A stretch of DNA of 64,000 nucleotides. Source: Anastrepha obliqua (lineage: Eukaryota; Arthropoda; Insecta; Diptera; Tephritidae). The notes under the pieces are model-generated. The model had not been told where the DNA came from, ran no database searches, and saw only the letters and a list, made by a program, of their open reading frames with translations. This document shows positions 48,572 to 59,454 of this stretch, piece by piece; the first letter of the stretch is position 1, and each line of letters starts with the position of its first letter. Position numbers and translations under genes: made by a program. Location: the NCBI RefSeq assembly GCF_027943255.1, contig NC_072892.1, positions 125,133,792 to 125,197,791 on the forward strand, read 5' to 3'.

Positions 48572-48685
48572 ATTTTTGCAAGGGCCGTGAAACGTTACAA
48601 AATCTCTGCGATCAAATACCAGGTGATGCTTTATTATATTCGCTATTTCGCGAGAGTGCCGAGCCGGTGAAGTGTCCGTTGAAGG
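48572..48685 (+). CDS. Host gene, exon 3
   Basis: The acceptor is GTCCCCCAG and the donor is AAG G|GTAAGT. It enters with two bases (completing Tyr) and leaves with one. Residues 134-170: FCKGRETLQNLCDQIPGDAL, then a LYSLFRE and VKCPLK block. The frame and phase match exon 2, 31 kb upstream, and exon 4. Confidence 0.82.
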
Positions 48686-48764
48686 GTAAGTTGCAATTTC
48701 AGTGTACATTTCCCGGTGATCATAGATTATCATATCATAGATTTTATACAAATTTTTTAATCTG

Positions 48765-50043
48765 CAAGGTGAAGTCCAAAATAAACAAGACTGGCGTCTT
48801 AAAAATGTTTTTGACGGCTCCATCTTTTTAGTGAGTTAGTGCGTTGGAAGTAACATCCTTAGCTGACTTCCAGTGAAAGCTTGATAACATTCGATTCAGT
48901 GGAAGCAAAATTATTGCATCTAAAGTGTCAGTATGTTTGAGTCATCGGTACAAAAATGAGTTTCGAACAATAAGTTAATATGAAATTTTGTCATAAATTG
49001 GTAAAACGTTCACGAAACGTTTGAATTGATGAAAAAAGTTTATGGCAATGATTGTCTATCTCGTGCCAGAGTTCATGAGTGGTTTACACTTTGCAGAGAT
49101 GGTTGTGAGGAGAAGAATAGCAATGACCCTACGGCCTAAAATCAGTAAACACCGAAAACTCCATCGAAATTATTCGTAAATTTATCACAAATTAAAAATC
49201 ATCGTTGAAATTCATGGAATCGGAGTTGAATATATCCAAGACATCGATTTATCGCATTTTAACTGATCTTTTGGGCTTACGAAAGGTCTGTGCACGTTTC
49301 ATTCCACACAAGTTAACTGAGGTCCAAAAATTGCTCAGAATTCAACATTCGAAAGTCCGCATGAAAGAGGCGAGAAAAAACGAGATCTTTCTTTACAACA
49401 TTGTAATTGGTGACGAAGCGTGGTGTTTCCTACATGAACCTGAAACTAAACGTCAAAGTGCCGAATGGAAGGCCCCAGACGAGCTATCTCCCAAAAAATC
49501 GCCTTAGGAGAAGTCAAAAATCGAGTTGATGCTCATTTGTTTTTACGATTCCAAAAGAATTGTCCACAAGGAGTTCGTGCGTTCCAACGGGCCAAACCGT
49601 CAATGCAATTTTCTATTTTGGCGTTTTGAAGCGTTTGTTGCAACGTATTCGTCGAATTCGCCCTGAATACCGCTAATGCACCATCTCATCGATCCACTCT
49701 TGTGACTGATTTTTTGACTAGAAATCGCATTCTGATCATCAATCATTCACCGTATTCGCTTGATATGGCTCCCTATGACTTCTACCTATTCGGAAAATGG
49801 CATTTGGCCATGAAAGGAAAACGTTTTGCGTCCGTAGAGGCCATCCAAAAGGCTTGTACCGACATCCTGAAGGGCATTGCGGTCAATGACCTGAAACACT
49901 CTTTCGAAAAGCTTTTAGATCGCGCAAAACAGTGTATCGATGCCAGAGAGGACTATTTAGAATAAATTAACTCGAAGTTTTCAGAACAAAGCTCCTGTCG
50001 TTTCTATTTTAGCTCAATCTTGTTTATTTTAGACTTCACCTTG
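48765..50043 (+). mobile_element. mariner element filling intron 3, transposase dead
   Basis: The left end CAAGGTGAAGTCCAAAATAA and the right end (inverse CAAGGTGAAGTCTAAAATAA) define 1279 bp; TA follows the right end, TG precedes the left. Transposase on the + strand: MKKVYGNDCLSRARVHEWF near 49020-49090, ILTDLLGLRKVCARFIPHKL from 49256, VIGDEAWCFLHEPETKRQSA (first Asp), then NAPSHRS after a deletion, with the second catalytic Asp position reading Ala, and SPYSLDMAPYDFYLFGKW (third Asp). At least five stops or shifts. Confidence 0.8.
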
Positions 50044-50105
50044 TATTTAGATGCATGTACGTATGCGCCTTTATTACATTTTTTGTTTACATTCAACATT
50101 TCCAG

Positions 50106-50243
50106 GACCTTTCATTTTCACATATAATCGTGGACATGGTGAATGTAAGAGCCCCGTTTCAAATATTGAAAGCTGTACTGAGGACAGTCGTTTATTGCTT
50201 AGTTTTCAAGCTTGTCCTGATGTGCAAGGCACCGAGAGCACAG
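50106..50243 (+). CDS. Host gene, exon 4
   Basis: Acceptor TTTCCAG, donor CACAG|GTACAA. Phase 1 to phase 1. Residues 172-216: PFIFTYNRGHGECKSPVSNI, ESCTEDSRLLLSFQACPDV. These blocks are the best-conserved part of the family as I remember it. Confidence 0.87.
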
Positions 50244-50350
50244 GTACAAAAATTTTCTAACTAAATAATATATAAAAAAAAATCAAGGATCAACTTGACC
50301 GCAGTTTACATTTTATAAATTTGCAATACATTATTTTCTATTTTCTATAG

Positions 50351-50488
50351 TTGAAGAACTAACTTGTTTGGCCACTTGGAAAGACGGAAACTCAAGATAT
50401 CTCGTTGGGTTGGTTTCACATCATCATGCAATATCAAATGAGGAGCGTTATCGTTGCTTTGTCTATGAGAAAATTTCCCCGCTAATGG
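50351..50488 (+). CDS. Host gene, exon 5
   Basis: Acceptor TTCTATAG, donor ATGG|GTAAGT. Residues 218-262: EELTCLATWKDGNSRYLVGL, then YRCFVYEKI. Same length (138 bp) and phase as exon 4; separated from it by only 107 bp. Confidence 0.87.
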
Positions 50489-50639
50489 GTAAGTTTAATA
50501 TGCAAATTTAGAATGGGCATATCGGTATAGACTTCTAACCATAAGGTATAACAAGATGTGACTTTGCAAATTGGCAAACTTAGTCAATATAAGGTAAACA
50601 GGTCGGTAAAATGGTTGAAGTACCGGACTGGTCCTCCCC

Positions 50640-51700
50640 AAGTAGCACTAAAGCGCCGTTTTGATGCCACTATGAGACCTCCAACGGGCAGATATCTGTA
50701 GTCAACTAGAGCTATTGATGCAATGGAGAAGGTTGATGGAATTTAGGTTGGATCACTGCTCCAGGCTGTCGAAGAAGGGGGCACCCGGTGACCTTAATCA
50801 TCTAGCTGCCAAACCCGAACATTTACAGAGAAAGTGCTCAACAGTTTCTCTCTCTGAAAGGTCCCCGCTGCTTTTGCAACGGGGATTAAGTGGTAAATCT
50901 AGCTTTTTCGCGTGTGTGTCGATCGACCCATGACCGGTAAGCACAGCTATAAGTTTGGAAATTAAATGGCGTGGAGTCCCTAGGACTGCCTGCGTTTATT
51001 GGAAATAGCATACGAAGAAATGGGCTCCATCTGATCTGTGCTTTCCTAAGAAATAAGTTGAGCGATTCCACTTTAAAAACAGTTAGGGGGATGCGGAAGG
51101 TCGGGTGGGAGACCTTTGAAACTAATTCAGTCAACCCTTCCTGGCAAGCTCATCAGCAATTTGATTTCCTTCTTGTTCCTATGTCCTGGAACTCAGATCA
51201 GAGAAATGTTACCTGCGCACTCGAGAGATTTGATATCCTCCTTACAGCAATTGACCAATTTGGATCTGCACCATGGCAACGAGCCTTGATTGCAGCTTGA
51301 CTATCGGAAAAAAATTCTTATATCTCCCTCGCTTGCACGATCCCTAAATATTCTGCATGCCTGCAGAATCACAAGGACATCTGCCTGCAAAACACGAGTA
51401 GCATTCGACAGTTTTAAGGAAATAGATAAATTGGCTGATGGCCATCTTGGAACCGTCAGCGAAGATAGAGGTACCAGCTTCGGTACATATTTTCTCCTCG
51501 TTTTAATTCCGTCTACTTGGAATTATTGCCCAGCCACGACTCTCAAACTCCAGTTTGCGGATAGAGGGATCTGTACGAAGTTCAAAGAAATTCGGTGTAA
51601 ACTGGCCAAAAATGCCACCATATCTCTTGAGAGATTGCCTCCGGAGGCCAACCTCCATTAAGCTGATTCCACTTTGAGCAGCGATGGAAATACGCGAAAG
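50640..51700 (-). mobile_element. RNase H-type LINE fragment in intron 5
   Basis: On the - strand near 50930-50700: VLTGHGSIDTHARKLDLPL, then SERETVEHFLCKCSGLAA and SPGAPFFDSLEQ, the block after RNase H in R1/LOA-type LINEs. RNase H traces with broken frames extend to about 51700. It is antisense to the host gene. Confidence 0.6.
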
Positions 51701-52240
51701 TCGATGGGAAGTAAGGGCAAAACAACATTAAGGGCAGCAAGTTCTAATTGCTCCGGTAATGACAAAACAAGCAGTCCTTTGAATCCTCCCCAGTTTAGTT
51801 ATGTTATAGTTCTTCTATCAAACCAGAACAACTACGTTGTACATCGAAAGAACGACCTGTGGTTTAAGTCCCCATTTTTTATCGAACCTAAATTTGCAGG
51901 AGTAGAAAACTTCTTTACCCGATTTTCAATGTGTAGCTTCCAATGGAGTTAGGATTTCATGGGACTCATGTATTAATTGGAGCAACATTTTTATAAATTT
52001 GTTTGACTCGACATCTGAATAATCATTTTTCAAAAACCTATCACTTCGGGTTTGAAGCAGCCGCTTGTCTGGTCAAGATAAAGTCGGTTATAAATAAGTT
52101 AAAACACACTTTAGTTGCTGTATTCTTTTGCATCCGACCTGCAGAAGTACACGCGAAATCGGTTACATTTTACGTTTTCTTACATTTTGAATTCCTACAA
52201 GATTTCCTAGTCTTCCTTTTCAAATCTCTTTTTCTTTTAG
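51700..52240. other. Intron 5, last part
   Basis: No recognisable feature apart from the acceptor TTTCTTTTAG of exon 6. Confidence 0.45.
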
Positions 52241-52329
52241 GTGGTCCTAGCATCGTAAGCTCAAAGGACGCTGAATATAAATTGGCACAATCGGGCGATG
52301 CTACTTGCAATGGCTTGGATAGCGCAGAG
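52241..52329 (+). CDS. Host gene, exon 6
   Basis: Acceptor TTTCTTTTAG, donor GAG|GTAATT. Enters with two bases and leaves in phase 0. Residues 264-292, ending KLAQSGDATCNGLDSAE. Confidence 0.85.
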
Positions 52330-52388
52330 GTAATTAAGAGATTTCAAATACGTTCTTATTGATGGCACACGTTTTCTTATGATTTTAG

Positions 52389-52516
52389 GTTGGTTCCCGT
52401 ATAATGTCGCTGAGAAAGCCACCGGTGACTGAACGTTGTGACTTTCCAGCGTGGTTCAAAGGGCCGCGACATTGGCATGTTTTAATGGGCAACGCTGTCT
52501 ACAATTATCATCCAAA
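52389..52516 (+). CDS. Host gene, exon 7
   Basis: Acceptor GATTTTAG, donor CCAAA|GTAAGT, 59 bp after exon 6. Residues 293-334: SRIMSLRKPPVTERCDFPAW, then FKGPRHWHVLMGNAVYNYHP. Leaves with two bases. Confidence 0.87.
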
Positions 52517-52802
52517 GTAAGTATGGGCGAACTCTAAAACCCATCAATTAAAGCTTCGGCTTATTTCTAAACCAAATAAGATGTAAACATCCAATTTGGA
52601 CTTAGTCAAAAATTAACATTCCTTCGTCGCTATTATCACTTTTACTGGTTTAGAAATAAATGTTGATTTCAAAATGAGCCACTCTTCTCACCTCAACAAA
52701 TTCAGTGTTAGTGTAGTTAGCCTTTTGCTGTTCTTACCTGCATTTAATTACATTTTATTCTCGTTTAATTTTTTAATCATTTATGTCTCGTTCTCCAATC
52801 AG

Positions 52803-52922
52803 TGATGGCTCCGTACATATTATTAAGCCCAACGGTTTCATGGAGACTCGAGCACTCTGCGAACAGATTAACAAGCAAACTTCCACTGAAATGATGGCTG
52901 TGGTGCACTATACAACTGGATG
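52803..52922 (+). CDS. Host gene, exon 8
   Basis: Acceptor CCAATCAG, donor GGATG|GTGAGC. Residues 336-374: DGSVHIIKPNGFMETRALCE, then EMMAVVHYTTG. The last two bases start a Cys codon finished in exon 9. Confidence 0.87.
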
Positions 52923-53016
52923 GTGAGCAATACTTGATTGTGACGCAAATTGAAGAAAATTGTAGCTCATGAAATAGAGATGATTTTAAATGAGTATTCC
53001 GTGTTTTTCATTGCAG

Positions 53017-53162
53017 TCAATCGGGTTTTATGTGCATGATGTTCTATCGTCGCGACACGCATGTCATTGAAATACAAACAGGCAAGCAGGCCTCGCGGCT
53101 CGAGGATGCATGCGCCCCAGATCATTTTGATGTCAATCGCATGCCGTATATCACGTTGCTTG
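53017..53162 (+). CDS. Host gene, exon 9
   Basis: Acceptor CATTGCAG, donor CTTG|GTAAGT. Residues 376-423: QSGFMCMMFYRRDTHVIEIQ, then RLEDACAPDHFDVNRMPYI. The Cys-X5-Cys around the exon 8/9 junction supports the join. Confidence 0.87.
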
Positions 53163-53449
53163 GTAAGTGGAAGAGCCGGCTGTTGTATGAGTATATGAGT
53201 ATATTTTTCTAAATACATATTTCAAAAAATATATTTTTCAATTAAATATTATTGATATTGATATAAATTACTTGCACGTGCACAGTTTCTGGCCTTAATT
53301 TTGCAGCAGCTATGAGTGTTTGGGGGAAGAGATGCATAAGCGATGTTTTCTTCTACTTAAATAGTTTAATAAATCTCTCCGGTGATGCGCAGATGCTGTA
53401 CAAATATTAGTTTAGAGAAAAAGAAATCCATTAAATTTATTTTTTATTT

Positions 53450-54149
53450 TACGCTAATGGTTTAACCCGCAAATAGTGTCCCACGGAGGGTTAAAACTGT
53501 TTTATGGTCGACTTCTATAGCGTCCGGTATAACAATTGGAGAGCGCTCATCTGTGGTTACAGTGGCACACACCATTACCTGTGGCGGGTTCTGTCTCCTG
53601 GTACCTAAACGATGCCTCAAATTCTCGTATGAACGGCTGGTCAAATAAACCCTATCGTTTTGGGAGTTTGCGAATTGCTCAATTTAAAAAATTGCCTCGT
53701 CAGAAAGCACAATGTTCCGAAATTGACGACTTTCGACCAAGCAAAGCAAATCCTTCGCTCTCTCAAGTCTGACTTGTTGCTGCTTTGGTGTGAGATGTGA
53801 GCGCCTTTTGGACTGGCTTGACTTTGAGATAATGTTTCAGTATGCGAAGGCTGCTACGGTCAAATATTTTCAGTTCATTCGCCATTTGATTGGCACTTCG
53901 TCGCGATTTCGCTTCTTCACTTTTTGAAAAATTTCACGTGACGATGCAGTCGTTTGATGACCACCTCTATGACGTTTCGTGATGTTACCAGTATCATTGA
54001 ACGAGTAATGGTGCGATAAACAAAAACTTCATTTACTTTAAGATACTCGAGCTCACGAACAATCGTTGGTTATAAACGATACTCTGGACTGTCATTTAGC
54101 CAACTAACAGACAGCTAATGTCCGTGCACACTTCCAGTGCCGGACCCTG
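53450..54149 (-). mobile_element. maT-like element fragment in intron 9
   Basis: The right end, CAGGGTCCGGCACTGGAAGT on the - strand, is followed by TA (54150-54151). On the - strand, ENLRHRLGTRRQNPPQVMV near 53625-53560 matches the part just before the MVWAAV block of the copy at 47175-47771. The rest (53700-54100) carries broken N-terminal transposase. The left end and the catalytic Asp pair are missing. Confidence 0.6.
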
Positions 54150-54251
54150 TAATTTATCTATGTATTTATCTAAATCCGTTGCAATTACGTTGACCTTTTC
54201 AAAATTTGATGTTCCTCTTACGAGTATTTATATTTTCTCGATCATTTGCAG

Positions 54252-54456
54252 CTAGCAACCCAGATCCACAAATTTGTCCGATGGAGGGCTTATACAATTT
54301 GCGCGGCGCTATTGGACCACCCTATTTGACCACGCGTCATAAGCGTAATCACAATAACAAAATACATTCTTCCCACGGACATCATCACATACAGAGCGAG
54401 TTAGGTAATGCGGCACCTGGTAGCGGGGGTGAGAGCAATGGTCATGAGTATAAAAG
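54252..54456 (+). CDS. Host gene, exon 10
   Basis: Acceptor ATTTGCAG, donor AAAAG|GTACGT. Residues 425-491: SNPDPQICPMEGLYNLRGAI, then a His/Asn-rich linker (RNHNNKIHSSHGHHH). Leaves with two bases of an Arg codon. Confidence 0.85.
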
Positions 54457-54532
54457 GTACGTATTGGAAACTTCTAAATCTTTTCGAATTCTAATTTTTT
54501 CATCAAACGTACCTGTTAAATTTTTGATTTAG

Positions 54533-54963
54533 ACATGCAACGCTTAGCTTCCGAAATACCGAGAAAACTGAAAAAAGTTCGTGGCATGGGAGTACTCGTG
54601 GTTTGCCTGGACGAAGCAGACGTGCTACCTCCTCAACCGTTCACAATAGTTCCACCAATGTTAGTAGTAGTGGCGCTGCAACTTTGGAGCACTTGAATAT
54701 ACTGGAGAGCAAATTACAGCAACAAAATAATTCAGCAAAACGTGACGAACACGAGTTGCATGGACGGGAAACGGTGCCACTTAAAACGGTTGACTTCCTC
54801 CATCCTTCAACTGCAATGGATAATGATTGGCAGCGTCAACGTAATCGGCGAGACGCACCAGGTTGTATAACAAATTACAAAGCGCAGCGACGACTATGGG
54901 TGGGCTGCACTGAACCAGATGTAATCGATGTGAGACCGCTGTGCAACGATGATGGTGATGAAG
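54533..54963 (+). CDS. Host gene, exon 11
   Basis: Acceptor GATTTAG, donor GAAG|GTGGGT. The longest exon, residues 493-635: a Ser/Thr/Arg-rich low-complexity linker (RATSSTVHNSSTNVSSSG), a Gln/Asn stretch, then GCITNYKAQRRLWVGCTEPD with two cysteines. Confidence 0.85.
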
Positions 54964-55857
54964 GTGGGTGAAAATATGTAAAATTTTAGTGCGACAATTC
55001 AATTTTTTCTCTAATGGGGAAAGGTCATAAAATCATGCTATGAAGGTGTTACGAGTACGAGGCAATTGCAAATAAGAAAAATATCCGTACTATCCAGCTA
55101 ATCCGTATACATCTACAATACATACATAAATATGTAATGCAGATTTTTTACCTGCCAAAAGCCGATTTTGTGACTATTTAGCTTTCCAACCAAACACTGA
55201 AAATTGCGCGCCGGATCAAGCCAAACAGCATGCAGAAGTGCACAAAAGACAATATTCCGCAAAAAATAAGTTATTTGTTTTACAAAAAATTCAATCACTT
55301 CCTTACAGATCATATGTGTTCGTGATAGATAATAGTTGTGTTCCATAATACAAAATTTGTAATAGTTATTTGGAAGTAAGCGTTAAAAAACTTAGTCATC
55401 CATTCATTATTATTCAGCCCAAAAATTTATCCATCACTCAAAAATTGAGAGAGAAAAGTGATGCAAAAAAGACATCAATTTGACCTTACAAAAATTATCC
55501 ATCACGAAAACATATGCCTGAAAGCCTATAACTGAACTTTTTATAAACAAACAATTTTTGGTTTGGTGGGATCTCTGGTACACTTCTGCCCTTGCGCCAA
55601 TTTAAAATTTCCAATTTATAGGCAGTTACGATGAAATGGAAAACTCAACAGCAAAAAACGAAAATTTATAAAATAATATATGGTAATTTTTCGGTAAAAA
55701 TTTTCAGTAAAGTTCCTAGTTCGTAGGGGTGTGATCTATAGAATTATTTTATTTTTGTCTAAAATTTTGCACCAAATAACCGATTTCGTCTTCAATTCAA
55801 AATCGTCTTTAATTCTGGATCACTAAAAATTCGTTTAGTTCGCCTGTAGTTTTGTGT
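54964..55857. other. Intron 11, first part
   Basis: AT-rich, no recognisable feature. Confidence 0.45.
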
Positions 55858-56636
55858 TTAAAAAGTATCGGGAATTATGAATTTTCCCAGGTTACGTATA
55901 TTTGAATTTCGATTTTCTTGTGGCGATATGTTGGTACCCATGTCTCTCAATCATACCGACGAGTTCGGCCATTTTGAATGTTCAGTTAATTGTTGACAGC
56001 TGCTTTCTTGCACGTGTTTCGGCTCGTCTTCGATTTTTACCTATTCAAAAAGATGGATCAAAGAACCTGTATCAAATTTTGTGTGAAAAACGAGATTAAG
56101 TGCGCGTATGCATTCCGAATGTTGACTGTGTCATACGGAGAAGCTACTTTAGACCAAAGCAATCGTTTATCGGTGGTACAAAATGTTCTCAGAAGGCCGA
56201 GAAGATGTGAACGACGAAAAGCGTGCCGGACGCCCGAGCACATCGACAACAGACGAAAAAATTGATGAAGTGAAGAAAATGGTATTGGCCAATCGTCGAA
56301 TCACCGTTAGAGAAGTTGCTGAGGACCTAGATAAATCGATTGGCTCATGCCATTCGATTTTTTTTCAATGATTTGGGCATGAGACGGGTCGCCGCAAAAT
56401 TCGTTTCAAAACTGATCAATTTCGACCGAAAGCAGCGTCGCATGAACATTGCTAATGAGATGTTGGACTCTGTCCACGACGACCCAAATTTTCTCCAGTG
56501 GGTCATGACTGGTGACGAATCGTGGGTTTATGGTTATGGCGTGGAAATCAAAGCTCAATCACCTCACTGGAAGCTGCCGCACGAACCAAGACCGAAAAAA
56601 GCATTCCAAGTTCGGTCGAATGTAAAAGTTTTGCTT
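55858..56636 (+). mobile_element. mariner, 5' half, in intron 11
   Basis: The start GTTTAAAAAGTATCGGGAAT resembles the ends of the elements at 42613 and 60485. Transposase on the + strand: MDQRTCIKFCVKNEIKCAYA from 56053, MFSEGREDVNDEKRAGRPST, KKMVLANRRITVREVAEDLD, FNDLGMRRVAAKFV, and MTGDESWVYGYG with the first Asp, ending near VRSNVKVLL at 56636. Two frame changes. The catalytic second half and right end are missing. Confidence 0.75.
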
Positions 56637-56680
56637 ACTTTTAACTTATACTTACATTACGTTCTCTATCTCAACTGAAC

Positions 56681-56955
56681 TTCTTCTTCTTCTTAATTGG
56701 CGCGACAACCGCTTACGCGATTTCGGTCGAATTTAGCAAAGCGCACACACTAAGTGAAGCCAAGTCATTCTCCACCTGATCTTTCCAATGCAGAGGAGGC
56801 CTTCCTCTTCCCCTACTACCACCAGCTGGTACTCCATCGAATACTTTCAGAGCCGGAGCGTTTGTATCCATTCGGACGACATGACCCAACCAACATAACC
56901 ACTGGATCTTTATTGGCTGCACCATGTCTATGTCGTTGTAATGCTCATAAGCTAA
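56681..56955 (-). mobile_element. RTE-type LINE, 3' end
   Basis: On the - strand: QPIKIQWLCWLGHVVRMDTN, APALKVFDGVPAGGSRGRG and RPPLHWKDQVENDLASLSV, the RTE C-terminus missing from 2270-5490, then the tail CGCGCCAATTAAGAAGAAGA. Only the last 275 bp of the element are present. Confidence 0.75.
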
Positions 56956-57083
56956 ACAGCTGCAGTATGGATTATAAAAACAATGGAGCGGGTGCAGGTC
57001 AAAATAAAGATTTTCAGCGCTCAAAATAATTATCTTTTATGTACTAATTTTTTTTGGATGATTAATTTTGTGCCACCTTGTAG
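56956..57083 (-). mobile_element. Solitary terminus of a DD41D-like element
   Basis: The - strand from 57083 reads CAAGGTGGCACAAAATTAAT, preceded by TA, nearly identical to the left end at 27560 (CAAGGTGACGCGAAATTAAT). Confidence 0.45.
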
Positions 57084-57202
57084 ATTATTTCTCCAGCTGT
57101 CACGACAAATTTAAAAACTAGTCTCGTTGTACGAATAATTATGGCATGCCACTAAAAATGTGCGCTCGTTTCTAATAATTTATTCTTCCAATTTCCTTAT
57201 AG

Positions 57203-57400
57203 AGTTCTCTTGTCATGGCTCATGGTCGGAAAATGGCACCGTATATATTATAGCTCGACACAAAGGCACCAAACACGGTGTGTGTCTTAGCTATCGGCCG
57301 ACCGAGAATACAGCAGCTAAATTGGTAATCGGAGATGCGTGCTATCGTGGCATACAAAAGCCACCCGACCATCATTTGGTGGCTAATCTAACTGTTTTTG
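57203..57400 (+). CDS. Host gene, exon 12
   Basis: Acceptor CCTTATAG, donor TTTTG|GTAAAT. Residues 637-701: FSCHGSWSENGTVYIIARHK, then GVCLSYRP and GDACYRGIQKPPDHHLVANL. The repeated Cys blocks continue the pattern of exons 4-9. Confidence 0.87.
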
Positions 57401-57487
57401 GTAAATATACATAACACACATACATACATAAATGTAATGAACAGTATGAGAATGCTTTAACTCATATTTATTTTTCATTTACTGCAG

Positions 57488-57618
57488 GAAAATGTGGAGA
57501 AACTGGTTCTGCGGCAATGCAAATGCGCCCAAGTGCTGAGTTATTGCAATGGGGCGTGGCTATCTATGTGGTGTTACTAACGATGAAATTAGTTAATTAT
57601 GTGAAAAATCGAAGATGA
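57488..57618 (+). CDS. Host gene, last coding exon
   Basis: Acceptor TACTGCAG. Residues 703-744 and TGA 57616-57618. KCGETGS, then a hydrophobic helix LLQWGVAIYVVLLTMKLV and the tail NYVKNRR. The basic tail after the helix favours a transmembrane anchor over a GPI signal. Confidence 0.87.
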
Positions 57619-58990
57619 TGAATTCATGCCTACAATCCCAGATCAACGAAAGACAATTAAAAGCTTGGATAGATCTAGTGGTGGTGGCGGCGGCTCTTCC
57701 GTTTAGGCAGAATCAAGCACTTCAACTTTAAGTGACAAATATTACCGAAATCTCTAGATATACATACATATACAAGTAGATAAATACAATATGTCAATAG
57801 GGGGGAAGGTGATTACATTTCTACATACACATGTATGTATGTATGCACGTACATTTGCAGATATGCAGAAATATTAGAAATATTGTACGAAATGCGAACG
57901 AAGCAAACGTCTGCCGATCTGTGTAAGCATAAGAAGATATAAAATATTGTTAAGCATGAGGCGAAGTACAGAGAAAATACTCAATTGCTTGCAATTGAAA
58001 ACGTGATAAGAGACAGCCTACAAAATCTATCGGGTATTGGGTGTTGGAATAATGTATACCTTTGAATAAGACTTAGCATTTGTAGTGACGCCTACACTTA
58101 TTACAAAAGAATAAAAACATAAAAAACGAATGAAACGCTTATGCGTAAGCGTTAAAACTCGCACACAGACGGTATATATATACATGTATATATATATAAG
58201 TATATACTAGTATATGTATAAGTATTCATACACATATACATATACATAGATGGCGGAAGGTATGCGTATGCATGTCTCAGTTAATATACATATAAGAAAA
58301 TAAAAACGAGTTTGTAAATATGTAACGACATTACTTTCAAGTGTAACTATTGTAAGAAATCGTAAATTTAAGTCAACTGAACTATGCGTAGATTTAGATA
58401 AATACATAAATGGTTTGCAATAGAGCCTTAGTTCCGGGCGTGTGTCTGTGCTACAATTTGGCACTGGAAGATGGGGAAGATGTGGAAATAAAGAGATAGA
58501 GTAAAGGAAGAGAGTAAATAAAAAGTAAATGTGTAGAACGTTAAAGCAGCATAAATGAAAAACAAATACATACACACACACATGTATAATGTGTATGTGC
58601 AAGGTACGAATGTTATGCCCTGATAATGTGATTGCAGTGTACGCAGCTTTTAGATGGTTGCGTGCTTGGTTGGTCGCCCATTAAATTTACTACTTGTGTA
58701 TGCGTATGTATATATAAAATTGAGTATGTTTGATGGCGACTTGTTATAGAGCGTAATAATAATTATATGAATACATACAAACAATTAAAAAAATTTAATT
58801 TTATATAAATGTAGAAACTTGTAAATGCGTAAAAATATTTGTATGTATTTAACAATGTACTATTAATTTGTATTTATTGTAATTATAATTAATTGTTTCT
58901 TAAATAATAAAAAAAGTTGATTGATAAGCACATATATACGAATGTAAGCTTAAAGCTTGTGTATTAAAAATAATAATAAATAAAAGAAAT
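57619..58990 (+). other. Probable 3' untranslated region and trailer of the host gene
   Basis: No splice acceptor or coding frame follows the stop. Possible polyadenylation signals AATAAA lie at 58110-58115 and 58906-58911, with AATAAATAAA at about 58975. Microsatellites (TATATACATGTATATATATA) are frequent. Which signal is used cannot be told from sequence. Confidence 0.45.
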
Positions 58991-59454
58991 TTTGTATGCA
59001 ATTTTAACTACTTACACACATACGCTTGTATGTATGTATATATACATATATATGTGCAACACTTCTAACAAATATTATTTGTGTAATATATGAAACCTTT
59101 TTTTTCTTTTTAATTGTATATGTATTGATAAATGCACATAAATAATTTTCCTTATCTCTGATTTGTACGAAATTTGCTAAAGACACGAAAATAAAATTAA
59201 ACCATAAGTTTTGGTATTTCTATAAAAACAAAGTAAGAAAAGGGATTTAATACATCTCAAATGGTGTGAAAAGGTGGAAAATGGCTTAAGGGGTAACACC
59301 ACGCTGACGCCATGGCAATTAAATGCTAACAATAAATGTGAACAGTTGTAATTTTTTTAATTTAAAAATAAAATTAATTTATAGTTTTAATATCAATGCC
59401 GTCAGAGTGGTTTTATCTCAAACATTTGTTTACTCAAAAATGCACTGAAAACTA

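Larger units (their letters stand above)
7290..57618 (+). other. Split host gene: cysteine-rich, probably extracellular insect protein with a C-terminal membrane segment
   Basis: Thirteen coding exons join with consistent GT-AG sites and phases into 744 codons plus stop, with no internal stop. Residues (first visible codon = 1): 1-170 form an N-terminal Cys-rich domain (WEGSWF, GKC, KGCHRC, then FCKGRETLQNLC); 171-263 hold the YNRGHGECKSP and FQACPDV blocks; 264-424 a middle domain with CDFPAWF and GHM-like Cys spacing; 425-635 a His/Asn/Ser-rich linker and a WVGC block; 636-702 a final Cys domain with SCHGSW; 720-737 a hydrophobic helix followed by the basic tail NYVKNRR. This matches my memory of a conserved insect family with the DUF7042-7045 type of domain, whose function is unknown. 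A search is needed to confirm that. Type I membrane topology is inferred. The exon with the start codon and signal peptide was not found. Confidence 0.85.

Noticed and set aside
50886..51661. Extra host-gene exons between exons 5 and 6
   Set aside because: Open frames here belong to an antisense LINE fragment; exon 5 joins exon 6 directly in phase.
53462..53644. Small gene in intron 9
   Set aside because: The sequence matches maT-like transposase and ends at a maT-type terminus.
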